Source: UBA9732 sp963599445
Lineage (GTDB): Bacteria > Spirochaetota > Spirochaetia > Sphaerochaetales > Sphaerochaetaceae
DNA length: 64,000 nucleotides
Assembly (NCBI GenBank): GCA_963599445.1
Contig: CAVBWZ010000006.1
Location: 1-64,000 of the forward strand
Direction: 5' to 3'
Position 1 is the stretch's first letter. Each line of letters begins with the position of its first letter. The position numbers and the translations under genes are program-made. The notes under the pieces are model-generated. The model saw nothing but the letters and a program-made list of their open reading frames with translations, had not been told where the DNA came from and made no database searches. Shown here piece by piece: positions 30,617-38,589 of this stretch.

Positions 30617-31555
30617 ATGGCAAATGCAATAAGACCGATCCAGAACCAGATTGCAAGACAGACGATGGGCGAAGGCCTGTCAATCAACGCCCCCATGCAG
30701 GCGGGCGACTCGGTGACATCGAGGGAGATGGCCAGAATCCAAGGCGAGATCTTCATGGCGAAGAGGTTTCCACGCAACATCGTGGCCGCTCAGGAGAGGA
30801 TGGAGCAGGAATGCACGAGGATAACCCTTGCCGAGAAGGCCGTGTACGTCTACAGCCGTGGAGGCTCGAACGTGACCGGTCCTTCCATAAGGCTTGCCGA
30901 GGCGATAGCAAGATGCTGGGGGAACGTGAGGTACGGATTCGAAGAAGTCTCCAACGACGGAAGGGAAGCCGTGGTCAGAGCCTACGCCTACGACATCGAA
31001 GCCAATCAACAGGCGGAGAGGATATTCACCGTCAAGCTGGGCAGATACACAAAGAGGGATGGCTATACACCGGTCACCGACCCAAGGGACCAGTACGAGG
31101 TAGTTGCGAGCAGCGCTCAGAGGAGGGTCCGCGCCTGCATCCTGGAGGTCATTCCGGGCGACATCATAGACTGGGCCGTCGAACTCTGCCAGCAGACCAT
31201 GGCGAAGAACATCACGATAGACGAGGACACGATAGGCAAGCTCATAGACGCCTTCGCCCCATACGGAGTGACCCCATCCATGCTTGAGGGCTTCGTGCAG
31301 CGCAAGCTCATCTCCATGAGCGCCAACCAGTACCTCAGACTGAGGGAGATCTACACGTCCCTCAGGGATAGAATCGGAAGGGTCGAGGATTTCTTCAAGG
31401 CCGATGCTCCAAGGGTGGCGGAGCCTGCTCCAAAGCCAAGCAAGGTCGAGGACTATCCTACGGAGCCTGCCGCCAAACACGACGCCCCTTCATACGACGG
31501 TCAGCCCGGCCCTGAGTCCTTCGAGGATTCCGGAGACCTTCTGGAGGGACTGTGA
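30617..31555 (+). CDS. Probable phage recombination (annealing) protein
   Basis: 312 residues, ATG 30617, 3 nt after the exonuclease stop. The central block RGGSNVTGPSIRLAEAIARCWGNV and FTVKLGRYTKRDGYTPVTDPRDQYEVVAS are conserved in a phage protein family found next to YqaJ exonucleases. The C-terminal ~45 residues are Pro/Asp-rich and disordered with an acidic end (ESFEDSGDLLEGL), like single-strand-binding proteins. I infer the single-strand annealing partner; it is not a recognisable RecT or Erf. Confidence 0.5.
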   Translation: MANAIRPIQNQIARQTMGEGLSINAPMQAGDSVTSREMARIQGEIFMAKRFPRNIVAAQERMEQECTRITLAEKAVYVYSRGGSNVTGPSIRLAEAIARCWGNVRYGFEEVSNDGREAVVRAYAYDIEANQQAERIFTVKLGRYTKRDGYTPVTDPRDQYEVVASSAQRRVRACILEVIPGDIIDWAVELCQQTMAKNITIDEDTIGKLIDAFAPYGVTPSMLEGFVQRKLISMSANQYLRLREIYTSLRDRIGRVEDFFKADAPRVAEPAPKPSKVEDYPTEPAAKHDAPSYDGQPGPESFEDSGDLLEGL

Positions 31556-32070
31556 TGCTGCCTGCCTATATCGTGGCGATCGACCCCGGAACAACCGAGT
31601 CCGGGGTCTGCATAGTACGCAGGGAGGACTACAGCCCCATATGGTGCGCGAAGATTGGGAACGGAGAGGTCTATTCTTCCGTCTGCAACGCATTGCGCTG
31701 TGCAGGGGCTCTGAAGGGAGCCAGGGACGGAGGCTGTCAACTGGTCGTCGAAAGGATGTCCAACCACAGCTCCGCCAGCTCCTACGTCTTCCTGACGTGC
31801 GAGTGGATAGGGCGGTTCGACGTCCTGTTCGACGATCTGTTCGACTTTCCTACCGCATACGTCTACAGGCACGAGGAGTACAAGGCCCTCTGCGGAAAGG
31901 AGCATCCCCACAACGACAAGGGCGTGAAATCGGCGCTTGTGGACAGGTTCGCATACGGGCAGCCCAACTACGGCAAGGGCACCAGGAGGAATCCCGGATG
32001 GTTCCACGGATTCTCGCAGGACATGTGGAGCGCATACGCGATAGCCGTGACGCACATCGACAAGGAGTGA
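31555..32070 (+). CDS. RuvC-like Holliday-junction resolvase
   Basis: 171 residues from ATG 31555, overlapping the previous stop by one base (TGATG). It has an RNase-H-fold resolvase core: YIVAIDPGTTESGV (first Asp), LVVERM (Glu) and QDMWSAYAIAV (final Asp). The central region has an insert with many aromatic and His residues. It would resolve branched replication or recombination intermediates before packaging. Fits the recombination operon. Confidence 0.7.
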   Translation: MLPAYIVAIDPGTTESGVCIVRREDYSPIWCAKIGNGEVYSSVCNALRCAGALKGARDGGCQLVVERMSNHSSASSYVFLTCEWIGRFDVLFDDLFDFPTAYVYRHEEYKALCGKEHPHNDKGVKSALVDRFAYGQPNYGKGTRRNPGWFHGFSQDMWSAYAIAVTHIDKE

Positions 32071-32072
32071 AC

Positions 32073-32276
32073 ATGCAGACGAAGAGACCAAAGCACTATG
32101 ACGCGCAGTGCCGCAGATGCGGGACGTTCGTGCGCCTTGGACTGGAGGAAGTGGACTTCTCGAAGAGGGTTGCGGTCAAGTGCCCCGTGTGCGGGGAGAC
32201 CGTCTTCATCTCCGATTCGCAGGGGAACCTCCACGATGGAGTGAAGCCTTCGTATGGCACATGGGAGAGGATATGA
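32073..32276 (+). CDS. Small zinc-ribbon protein
   Basis: 67 residues from ATG 32073. CRRCG (about residues 12-16) and CPVCG (about 38-42) form a two-knuckle zinc ribbon, the rest being short and basic. Function is unknown. The stop overlaps the start of the replication gene (ATGA). Confidence 0.7.
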   Translation: MQTKRPKHYDAQCRRCGTFVRLGLEEVDFSKRVAVKCPVCGETVFISDSQGNLHDGVKPSYGTWERI

Positions 32277-33169
32277 ACTGGTTCAAGCATGACTGCGGAA
32301 GCCTGAACGACGACAGGCTGGGTGCGTTGGTTCTGGAATATGGTGTCTCCGGGTATGGAGTCTTCTACCTCGCAGCGGAGTTCATGTTCGACAACGACGG
32401 AGTCCTTGGACAGGTCTCCATCAAACGCATCGCCAAAGAGTTTTCGATGCAGTCTTCCAAGGTCATGGAAATCCTCGACTACGCCTCGTCCGAGGCTTGC
32501 GGAGGTCTTTTCGAGAAGACTTCGGATGGATATACGAACAAGCGGATTGTAAAGGAAATCGAGCATCTGGAAAACCTGTCCGAAACCAGACGGAAATCCG
32601 CCAACAAAAGATGGAAAGGACGACAGGACAACGAGATAGAAAATGCCGAAGTAGAGCAAATGGAATGCAACACCAATGCAAATGCAATGCAAATGCAATC
32701 CAAAAGCAAAGCATATGCAGAGCAAGAGCAATGCAAATGCAATGCAAATGCAATGCAGATAGAAAGAAAGATAGATAGAACAAAAGAAAAACCTACTGTC
32801 TCTAACGAGCCAGTAGGAAAAGAAAAGTGCGAAGACGAGCCTGCGTCCCGGCCTGGAAACGGGATGCCGGAGATAGTGCTCAAGGACGGAACCCTATGGA
32901 CGCCTCCTGAGACGTACATCGTGACCAAGCAGAAGGCCTATCCTGCGGTGGACGTCATGGCGGAGCTCTGGAAGATGGCGGGGAAGACCTCACAGAGGCC
33001 GCAGTCAAGGCCTCTGCCGTTCAACCTCGACGGCTTCGTCAACGGCTGGCTCGACAACGCGGTGCGGGACATGGACAGGCCAAGGGCCCGCGACCCGGAC
33101 AGACGGATCGTCACGGACCACGAAGAGCGCATGAAGGGGGTGAACCCCGACGGAACGTACACCATCTAG
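32273..33169 (+). CDS. Phage replication initiator (DUF4373/Lin1244 type) with internal iterons
   Basis: 298 residues from ATG 32273. The N-terminus MNWFKHDCGSLNDDRLGALV and YGVFYLAAEFMF is the DUF4373 winged-helix domain of phage replisome organisers. Residues 125-165 are low complexity (NANAMQMQ, CKCNANAMQ) because the DNA there is an array of ATGCAA hexamers containing a 26-nt exact direct repeat. The C-terminal domain (about 190-298) is Pro/Arg-rich and would contact the helicase loader encoded next. Layout and internal repeats resemble lambda O, whose gene contains the origin. Confidence 0.7.
   Translation: MNWFKHDCGSLNDDRLGALVLEYGVSGYGVFYLAAEFMFDNDGVLGQVSIKRIAKEFSMQSSKVMEILDYASSEACGGLFEKTSDGYTNKRIVKEIEHLENLSETRRKSANKRWKGRQDNEIENAEVEQMECNTNANAMQMQSKSKAYAEQEQCKCNANAMQIERKIDRTKEKPTVSNEPVGKEKCEDEPASRPGNGMPEIVLKDGTLWTPPETYIVTKQKAYPAVDVMAELWKMAGKTSQRPQSRPLPFNLDGFVNGWLDNAVRDMDRPRARDPDRRIVTDHEERMKGVNPDGTYTI
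32674..32790. repeat. Iteron-like repeats and AT-rich tract: candidate phage origin
   Basis: The same 26-nt sequence (CAATGCAAATGCAATGCAAA plus TGCAAT) lies at 32674-32699 and 32729-32754, each made of ATGCAA/ATGCA units. An A-rich tract (32757-32790, GATAGAAAGAAAGATAGATA...) follows at once, as an unwinding element would. Confidence 0.55.
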
Positions 33170-33178
33170 GAGGCGGGC

Positions 33179-33880
33179 ATGAGGAAGGATCAGCTGGACA
33201 AGCTCAGGACGCTGCAGGAAAAGGCGGGCATAGGACTGGACGACAGGGGCCTGCTCCTCGACGAGGTGAAGCCCAGGGATGAAAGCCAAGAGGCCATTAG
33301 GAACGCACTTTCAAGGATGATCGGGAGCCTGGCTCCAATCGTGGGCTGCGACCCCTTGGGTGTCGCCATAAACGCAATGGGGCTCCCCGTCCCCGGTGAA
33401 GGATCCAAGGCACGTCGCGACGTCAGGACGCTTGTTCTGACCGGACGCGAGGGGACGGGCAAGACGTTCCTGGCGTGCAGCGCGTTGAACACGGTGCTTT
33501 CGTGGTGCTACGACGGCTCCTTCAGAGGGGAGGTCTGCTACGTGGTGCATCGGGAGATGGACATGGACTACCGCTCCGCGATGGGAGCCTCCGGCAGAAG
33601 CGAGAGGGATGTGTTCGAGAAGTACTTCTCCAAGGGCCTTCTCGTTGTCGACGAGATCTACCGCTCCACCAAAAGCGACTACAGCGTCGAGAACCTGGAG
33701 CTTCTGATAGCCAAGCGCTATGCGTGGAGGAGACCGACGATACTGATCTCCAATGCGACGAAGGGTCAGCTCTTCGGCGACGGCCGCAGGCCCGGAATGT
33801 TCGATCTGCACGTCATCGACAGGCTCAGGCAGGGGCTCTTCGTCGAAAGCGACGGCGACAGTCAAAGGGGGCGCGAATGA
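33179..33880 (+). CDS. DnaC-like helicase loader ATPase
   Basis: 233 residues. AAA+ core: Walker A LTGREGTGKT (about residues 85-94), Walker B GLLVVDEIY (about 157-165), sensor-1 TILISNAT (about 190-197) and an arginine in the box IDRLRQG near the end. The N-terminal ~45 residues are helical, as in DnaC/DnaI loaders. It should place the replicative helicase at the origin defined by the upstream initiator; no phage helicase is in the window, so host DnaB is the likely client. It overlaps the next gene by ATGA. Confidence 0.75.
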   Translation: MRKDQLDKLRTLQEKAGIGLDDRGLLLDEVKPRDESQEAIRNALSRMIGSLAPIVGCDPLGVAINAMGLPVPGEGSKARRDVRTLVLTGREGTGKTFLACSALNTVLSWCYDGSFRGEVCYVVHREMDMDYRSAMGASGRSERDVFEKYFSKGLLVVDEIYRSTKSDYSVENLELLIAKRYAWRRPTILISNATKGQLFGDGRRPGMFDLHVIDRLRQGLFVESDGDSQRGRE

Positions 33881-34053
33881 GTTTCATCCAGGAACTTGAC
33901 AGACAGACGGAGCGCGCCGTGGACGAAATCAATGCGAACCTGAGGGCGATACGCGCCGCCAGCGAAGCGAGAAGTGGTCGAAAATCGATTTTTATGACGA
34001 AGTTGAGAAAACTTATGTCCGGAATGAAAAAGCGCAGGGAGGGCGGTTTCTGA
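33877..34053 (+). CDS. Small basic phage protein
   Basis: 58 residues from ATG 33877 (overlap with the loader stop). MSFIQELDRQTERAVDEI predicts a helix, followed by a Lys/Arg-rich tail. Unknown function. Confidence 0.55.
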   Translation: MSFIQELDRQTERAVDEINANLRAIRAASEARSGRKSIFMTKLRKLMSGMKKRREGGF

Positions 34054-34054
34054 C

Positions 34055-34435
34055 ATGTCTGAGAAGAAAAGGATGCCGGACGTCCCCAGAAAGAGGGGCT
34101 CCGCTCCTCCAAGGCAGCCCATAGTGGCGATAGAGAGGAAGCGGATGGTCTGGTACCGAAGCAAGAGGGATGTCCTGGTCTACGGCGGATATGGCATCAA
34201 GGGAATGAGAAGGCTCGAGGAGCTCCTTGAGACGGGGGCCTCCGCCCCCGACGGCTACACGACGTTCATGGAGCCCTACGAAGGATGGCCCTACGAAGGC
34301 ATGTCCCAGAAGGACGTGGACTCTTACGTCGACGACAGGTTCAAGGACGGCTACAAGGGCGACGGCGAATGGAGATGGTCCATGGAGGCCTATCCTCGGG
34401 AAGGGGGTTCACATGATCGGCATGGCGGACATTGA
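34055..34435 (+). CDS. Hypothetical phage protein
   Basis: 126 residues from ATG 34055. The N-terminal 30 residues are Lys/Arg/Pro-rich; the middle is Gly/Tyr-rich (YGGYGIKGMRRLEELLETG). YEGWPYEGMSQKDVDSYVDD suggests a small folded domain. No family is recognised. Its end overlaps the next gene by 23 nt. Confidence 0.5.
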   Translation: MSEKKRMPDVPRKRGSAPPRQPIVAIERKRMVWYRSKRDVLVYGGYGIKGMRRLEELLETGASAPDGYTTFMEPYEGWPYEGMSQKDVDSYVDDRFKDGYKGDGEWRWSMEAYPREGGSHDRHGGH

Positions 34436-34598
34436 AGCATACGAGCAGCAGGAGCTGGACAGGCTCTCCCTGCTCGATACGGGCCGTCCCTACATCCACT
34501 GGGAGAAGAGGGACGGCAAGGACTGGCTCGTCGTGGGAGGGGTCGCGAAGGCCGCCTATGACTCGAAGACGGGAAGGGATGCAAACCTTCCCAAATAG
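34413..34598 (+). CDS. Hypothetical phage protein
   Basis: 61 residues from ATG 34413 after AAGGGGG. Acidic N-terminal helix (ADIEAYEQQELDRLSLLD), then short strands (WEKRDGKDWLVVGG). Unknown. Confidence 0.5.
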   Translation: MIGMADIEAYEQQELDRLSLLDTGRPYIHWEKRDGKDWLVVGGVAKAAYDSKTGRDANLPK

Positions 34599-34620
34599 GA
34601 AATAAAATCGGGAGGATGAA

Positions 34621-35121
34621 ATGAGATTCACGATCGAGTACGACTTGGAGAAGAAGGAAGGGACTGTGGTTCCGGGTTCGTTCGAGATGGACGAAGCCAA
34701 GGGCGTTTCTGACGAGGAGCGGCTGGCGCGCGAAGGGGTCTCCCTGTACATGGAGGCGCTTGCGGACTCCTATGCGGACTATTTCGGAAAGGTGGTAGCT
34801 TCGCCGTTCCTGAGAGGGGACTTGGAGATGAAGATGAATGCAGGAATGTCCAGCGTCATGAAGGCCATGAAGGACAAGGCCTACTACGAAAGGATGGAGT
34901 CCTTCAAGAAGGAATTCGAGAGGGTGTTCCCTGACAGGATGCTTTGCGACGTTGCCTTCGAAAAGCTCGGAGGTCTGTTCGAGAAGGCCGTGAAGAAGGA
35001 TGGTTCCGAAAAGCCGTCCGGTTCTTCCTCGTCCGTCCTTGACGAGTTGGCCGCAAAGCCCGGCAACGAGGCTCTGGCAAAGTATCTGAAGATGTCCAAG
35101 GACAGGGAGGCTGGAGAATGA
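34621..35121 (+). CDS. Hypothetical phage protein
   Basis: 166 residues, ATG 34621 after GGGAGG. Residues 1-25 look like a beta hairpin (MRFTIEYDLEKKEGTVV). Residues 40-125 are helical with many Lys/Glu and Met, and a Ser-rich linker and short helix end the chain. No homolog is recognised. It overlaps the following gene by ATGA, in the same operon as the replication genes. Confidence 0.6.
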   Translation: MRFTIEYDLEKKEGTVVPGSFEMDEAKGVSDEERLAREGVSLYMEALADSYADYFGKVVASPFLRGDLEMKMNAGMSSVMKAMKDKAYYERMESFKKEFERVFPDRMLCDVAFEKLGGLFEKAVKKDGSEKPSGSSSSVLDELAAKPGNEALAKYLKMSKDREAGE

Positions 35122-36203
35122 AGAAGCGTACTCCTCAGGAACTGGCGGATTTCTTCGACTGCTATGCGACCATAAGCCCTTCCGGGGAAGTGCGGCTTTA
35201 CGAAAAGGAGCCGAAGTACAGCCAAAGGTTCGGATCGTGGAGCAGTCCCGAATGCGATTCTCTCATCCTTTCAAGGGCGTTGATCGGGAAAGGGGAGAAA
35301 AACACGAAGAACGTTCTTTTCAGACCACACCAGGAGCCGTTCGTATTCGAAGATACAAGGCACGAATGGGAGCTTGGAGAAGTGTTCAGGTTCAAGGCGA
35401 GGAACCTGAAATGCACTAGAAGCGGACTGCTGGGATGCGTCAAATGCTTCATGAGATACTCCAACGACTGCGGTCTGCTCAAGTGTAGATACTATGAGAG
35501 GAGGGATGGAGAGGAAGTCCATTTCGAGGAAGTGAATGAACCCTGCCTATACGAACTGCTTCGTAAGGAAATAGATGGTCCTTACGTTGTAGAAACAAGA
35601 ATCGAAAAGGAGAAAAAAGATATGAAACTTTACACGACAAGAAAGACCGATGGATTCCAGGTGAAGGACGTCGCATCCATGGAGATGGGCGACGTATTCG
35701 AGTTCGACCTCAAGGACGGAGAGACCGTCAGGGCCATGGCTGTGAAGAAGGGCGACGATGCCACCGACTTCATAACCGTGGACTGCCTCAAGGGCAAGGA
35801 CATGGCGATGAACCTTGAGCCTACGTCCGAGGGCGGCTATGACGAAAGCCACCTCAGGGAGTCGCTGAACCAGGAGATCCTTGCGCTTTTCCCCGACGAC
35901 ATCAGAGATGCGATGGTTCCTGTCTACAAGGACGACCTCCTTGCAATCCCATCGGAGACGGAGATCTTTGGAGAAACCATATACTCCATCGAGGATTCCG
36001 ATGAGGAGCAGTTTGTGCCGATGAAGGAAAGGCGCAACAGGATTGCCTTGGACGGAACCGACGGATGGCCGGGATGTTGGTGGCTGCGGGATGCGACCGT
36101 TGCCAACGGCTTCGCCATTGTGCTCAGCGGCGGCGGTGCGAACAGCCTTACGGCGACCCTTTCCTTAGGCATCCGCCCTCGCTTCAGAATCGCCAATCGT
36201 TGA
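35118..36203 (+). CDS. Cys-module protein with a DUF6273/DGR-like C-terminal domain
   Basis: 361 residues in four parts. Residues 1-75: RTPQELADFFDC..., shared with the gene at 36251. Residues 85-140: the Cys module of this gene cluster (GEVFRFKARNLKC, CVKC, DC, KC, RRDGEEVHFEEV). Residues 160-245: a small beta domain, MKLYTTRKTDGFQV onward. Residues 270-361: IPSETEIFGETIYSIED ... RRNRIAL ... CWWLRDATVANGFAIVLSGGG ... LGIRPRF. This last part is the WWLR...G(V/I)RP fold (DUF6273-like, C-type-lectin-like) that in other systems is the variable target of diversity-generating retroelements. An 11-bp hairpin starts at the stop codon. Function unknown. Confidence 0.6.
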   Translation: MKKRTPQELADFFDCYATISPSGEVRLYEKEPKYSQRFGSWSSPECDSLILSRALIGKGEKNTKNVLFRPHQEPFVFEDTRHEWELGEVFRFKARNLKCTRSGLLGCVKCFMRYSNDCGLLKCRYYERRDGEEVHFEEVNEPCLYELLRKEIDGPYVVETRIEKEKKDMKLYTTRKTDGFQVKDVASMEMGDVFEFDLKDGETVRAMAVKKGDDATDFITVDCLKGKDMAMNLEPTSEGGYDESHLRESLNQEILALFPDDIRDAMVPVYKDDLLAIPSETEIFGETIYSIEDSDEEQFVPMKERRNRIALDGTDGWPGCWWLRDATVANGFAIVLSGGGANSLTATLSLGIRPRFRIANR

Positions 36204-36229
36204 ATCTCCCGGCCGTGCGCCGGGGATTC
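36202..36229 (+). other. GC-rich hairpin at the end of the DUF6273-like gene
   Basis: GAATC-T-CCCGGC (36202-36213), loop CGTGC, GCCGGG-GATTC (36219-36229): 11 bp with one bulged T. There is no U tract. It begins within the stop codon, where DGR target genes carry their homing hairpin. It could alternatively shape the next gene's ribosome site. Confidence 0.6.
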
Positions 36230-36250
36230 CCACCGACAGGAGGAAATGCA

Positions 36251-37288
36251 ATGGACAAAGAAACAAACATGACAAAAACAGAAAGACAAATCGAAGTGAT
36301 GAAGGCATACTTGGATGGCAAGGCCATACAGTATCGAGTCAAATACATAAATGATGACGTTTGGGATGATGAGCAATACCCTTCATGGAACTGGTATAGT
36401 GTTGACTACAGAATCAAGCCGGACGAATCCAAGAAGTTGATGACATGCAGACAGCTTGCGGAGCTGATGACGAAGGGTTATGGAGAGTTTAGATACAAAC
36501 ATAATTTTTTCGTCAAAACGCATTTCAAATATGACATCAACAATGAGAACAAAACGAAGGATGACGTTCTCATTCGCGCATTTGGTTCTGACGAATGGAT
36601 AGAGCCTACCGTAGACGTCTACGAAGAATACATCTCCAAATGGAACAGGGCTTTCAAAGAGATTGAAATCAAAGTGGTTCTTCCCAAAAAGGAAGAGGAA
36701 GATGCCATCAAGGACTACAGCGATGCCGGGCATAGCGGTGTTGAGCCAAGTCTGGGGGAAAGGTTCCGATACAAGGGGGAGCTGTACGAATGCATTGAAG
36801 GAGACGACTGCGACAGGTGCTCTTTCATAGGTGATCCTTGCTATTATTTCCAATGCTCTTGCAGGAAAAGGAAAGATGGAAAAGGCGTCGTCTTCGTGGA
36901 TGTTTCCAAAGAGGAAAACACCACAGCTACCGAGGAATCCTCGTCAACTGTTTCCAAAGAGGAAAGCATTGGAGTTCACAGGCGCACACCGCAGGAGATA
37001 GCGGACTTCTTCAATTGCGGCGTTGCCTATGATCCTTCCATGTTCAGGTTCGTTGCATATGAGAAGCCTCCCGTGTTTTCCGATGAAATCGGCTGGATTG
37101 AAGGTAGCTACAATTCAAGTTTTGAATTGGACAGGTTTGCAATTACAGTGGATTCCTATGAGGAAGAATACTATATCCTCTACCGACCTCACTTGATACC
37201 GATCATAAAGGAGAAAGAGGATAGGCCGAGCCGTGCAGCTCTTGCAATGGGGACGGTAGGTGTAGCGCAGGAGGCTGACGATGATTGA
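36251..37288 (+). CDS. Cys-module phage protein, two-domain paralog
   Basis: 345 residues from ATG 36251 with AGGAGG upstream. Residues 1-150 are an unrecognised domain beginning with a helix (TERQIEVMKAYLDGKAIQYR) and WNWYSVDYRIKP. Residues 163-215 are a Cys module (GERFRYKGELYECIEGDDC, CSF, CYYFQC, RKDGKGVVFVDV). Residues 240-330 repeat the N-terminal RTPQEIADFFNC domain of the preceding gene, in swapped order. The two genes therefore share parts by duplication and shuffling. Confidence 0.6.
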   Translation: MDKETNMTKTERQIEVMKAYLDGKAIQYRVKYINDDVWDDEQYPSWNWYSVDYRIKPDESKKLMTCRQLAELMTKGYGEFRYKHNFFVKTHFKYDINNENKTKDDVLIRAFGSDEWIEPTVDVYEEYISKWNRAFKEIEIKVVLPKKEEEDAIKDYSDAGHSGVEPSLGERFRYKGELYECIEGDDCDRCSFIGDPCYYFQCSCRKRKDGKGVVFVDVSKEENTTATEESSSTVSKEESIGVHRRTPQEIADFFNCGVAYDPSMFRFVAYEKPPVFSDEIGWIEGSYNSSFELDRFAITVDSYEEEYYILYRPHLIPIIKEKEDRPSRAALAMGTVGVAQEADDD

Positions 37289-37475
37289 ACCAAAGGTCGG
37301 AGATGTCATCTCCGTGAAGGGAAAGGACTACAGGTGCGTGCGGAACAGCGACAAGCGGATAGGCTGCATGAAGTGCGACCTGCTGTTCAAGGGCTGCTCC
37401 GATGTCGAGTTCGAGTGCAGGAGCATAATCAGGGAAGACCACAGTTCGGTGTATTTCAAGGAGGTTGAAGAATGA
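37281..37475 (+). CDS. Single Cys-module protein
   Basis: 64 residues, essentially one module: VGDVISVKGKDYRCVRN, C-x2-C, GCSDVEFEC, SSVYFKEV. Start ATG 37281 lies inside the previous gene's end, after AGGAGG. Predicted zinc or disulfide mini-domain; function unknown. Confidence 0.65.
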   Translation: MIEPKVGDVISVKGKDYRCVRNSDKRIGCMKCDLLFKGCSDVEFECRSIIREDHSSVYFKEVEE

Positions 37476-37843
37476 AGGGATTCATAGAGGTTCATGAGTT
37501 TGAAAGCGGATACAAGATACTGATTGCAATCGGAAACATCTCCTTCGTCAAATATGAATGCGACGAAAAGGAGAAATGTTGCTGCAAGATTGGCTTGCTT
37601 GTAGGTCTCAGGGGAGTATGGGTTGCAGTCCAAGAGACCTATGACGAGGTCAAGTCTCTGATAGCCGAGGCGCAGAGGGAGGTCGACCTTAAGGATTACA
37701 TTCCCAAGAAGAAGTTGGAAGAGTGGATGGAAAGCAAGAGAGAGAAGATGGAGAGCGGTGAGTCTTTTGATAGCTATCTGTTTAATATGCTTTCAGTCTT
37801 CATTACAGACTTGAATATGTTTCTCAAAAAGGAGGGAGAATGA
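37472..37843 (+). CDS. Hypothetical phage protein
   Basis: 123 residues, coupled to the previous gene by ATGA. Beta-rich first 50 residues with CDEKEKCCCK, then a charged helical second half (KKKLEEWMESKREKMES). Not recognised; the Cys cluster does not follow the module pattern of its neighbours. Confidence 0.55.
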   Translation: MKGFIEVHEFESGYKILIAIGNISFVKYECDEKEKCCCKIGLLVGLRGVWVAVQETYDEVKSLIAEAQREVDLKDYIPKKKLEEWMESKREKMESGESFDSYLFNMLSVFITDLNMFLKKEGE

Positions 37844-37989
37844 GCATTTGGAGAAGATTCTTGAGGAGAATGGGGACGCATGACCTGTGTTCCATGTGCG
37901 TGAAACAAAGCAAGTGCAGGAGAAGGAGAAGGGATGGACAGGGGCCAAGACGGAACTGCCGTTTCTTCATAAGAAAGGAGGATGTCTGA
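37840..37989 (+). CDS. 49-residue basic Cys protein
   Basis: ATG 37840 overlaps the previous stop and TGA 37987-37989 overlaps the next ATG. Residues: two C-x2-C/C-x5-C groups (LCSMCVKQSKC) and a run of arginines (CRRRRRDGQG). The tight coupling on both sides is the main support. Possibly a nucleic-acid-binding knuckle. Confidence 0.5.
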   Translation: MSIWRRFLRRMGTHDLCSMCVKQSKCRRRRRDGQGPRRNCRFFIRKEDV

Positions 37990-38363
37990 TGTTGGAGATG
38001 AAGATAGGTGGAATCGAGGCTTTCAAGTGTGTGGAGGCCTTCGGCGAGGAATGCCGTTGTGACGGCTGTGTATCCTTCGACGAGTATGAAGGATGCTTGA
38101 ACGTCGTCGACATTTTGGGTGCTTGCAATAAAGCCTATCGCAGAGACGGGAAGGACGTCATCTTCGTCCGTACAGACCCCAACGAAATCATCCGTGAAAG
38201 GATAGAGAAGTCAATCGACGGATTGAGCGGTGGAGACGATGACAAGATGCTTGCATTCCAATCCAAACAAGGGGAATGCAAGATAGGTTTCAAGGCCAGC
38301 TTCTGGAAGAGGATACTAGAGAAGATCTTGGTAGAGAATGCACGAGATGCTGTACAGGACTAG
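37989..38363 (+). CDS. Cys-module protein with C-terminal extension
   Basis: 124 residues from ATG 37989 (TGATG overlap). Residues 1-55 are a module: IGGIEAFKCVEAFGEECRC, DGC, GC, GAC, RRDGKDVIFV. Residues 60-124 are a Glu/Lys helical extension. Unknown function; the start is supported by alignment with the paralogs. Confidence 0.6.
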   Translation: MLEMKIGGIEAFKCVEAFGEECRCDGCVSFDEYEGCLNVVDILGACNKAYRRDGKDVIFVRTDPNEIIRERIEKSIDGLSGGDDDKMLAFQSKQGECKIGFKASFWKRILEKILVENARDAVQD

Positions 38364-38385
38364 GCCGTTGGAGCCAAAGGAGATA

Positions 38386-38589
38386 ATGGACAGGCCGATT
38401 GGAGAGAAGTTCACGATAAACGGCAGGACGTTCGAATGCTGCAAGGCCCCGGACGATATGCCGAACTGCATACTGTGCGGCTTCGACTTCTCTCCTCACG
38501 GCCCTTGGTACAGGATGTGCAGGACGCATCTGTGCTCTAAGCACAACAGGGACGATGGGAAGAACGTCTACTTCAAGGAGGTCAAATGA
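38386..38589 (+). CDS. Single Cys-module protein
   Basis: 67 residues from ATG 38386, the start that aligns with its paralogs (MDRPIGEKFTINGRTFECC); ATG 38338 upstream is an alternative. Cysteines: FECC, NCILCGF, MCRTHLC; then DDGKNVYFKEVK. AAGGAG is only 3 nt from the chosen ATG, so the longer form cannot be excluded. Confidence 0.55.
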   Translation: MDRPIGEKFTINGRTFECCKAPDDMPNCILCGFDFSPHGPWYRMCRTHLCSKHNRDDGKNVYFKEVK

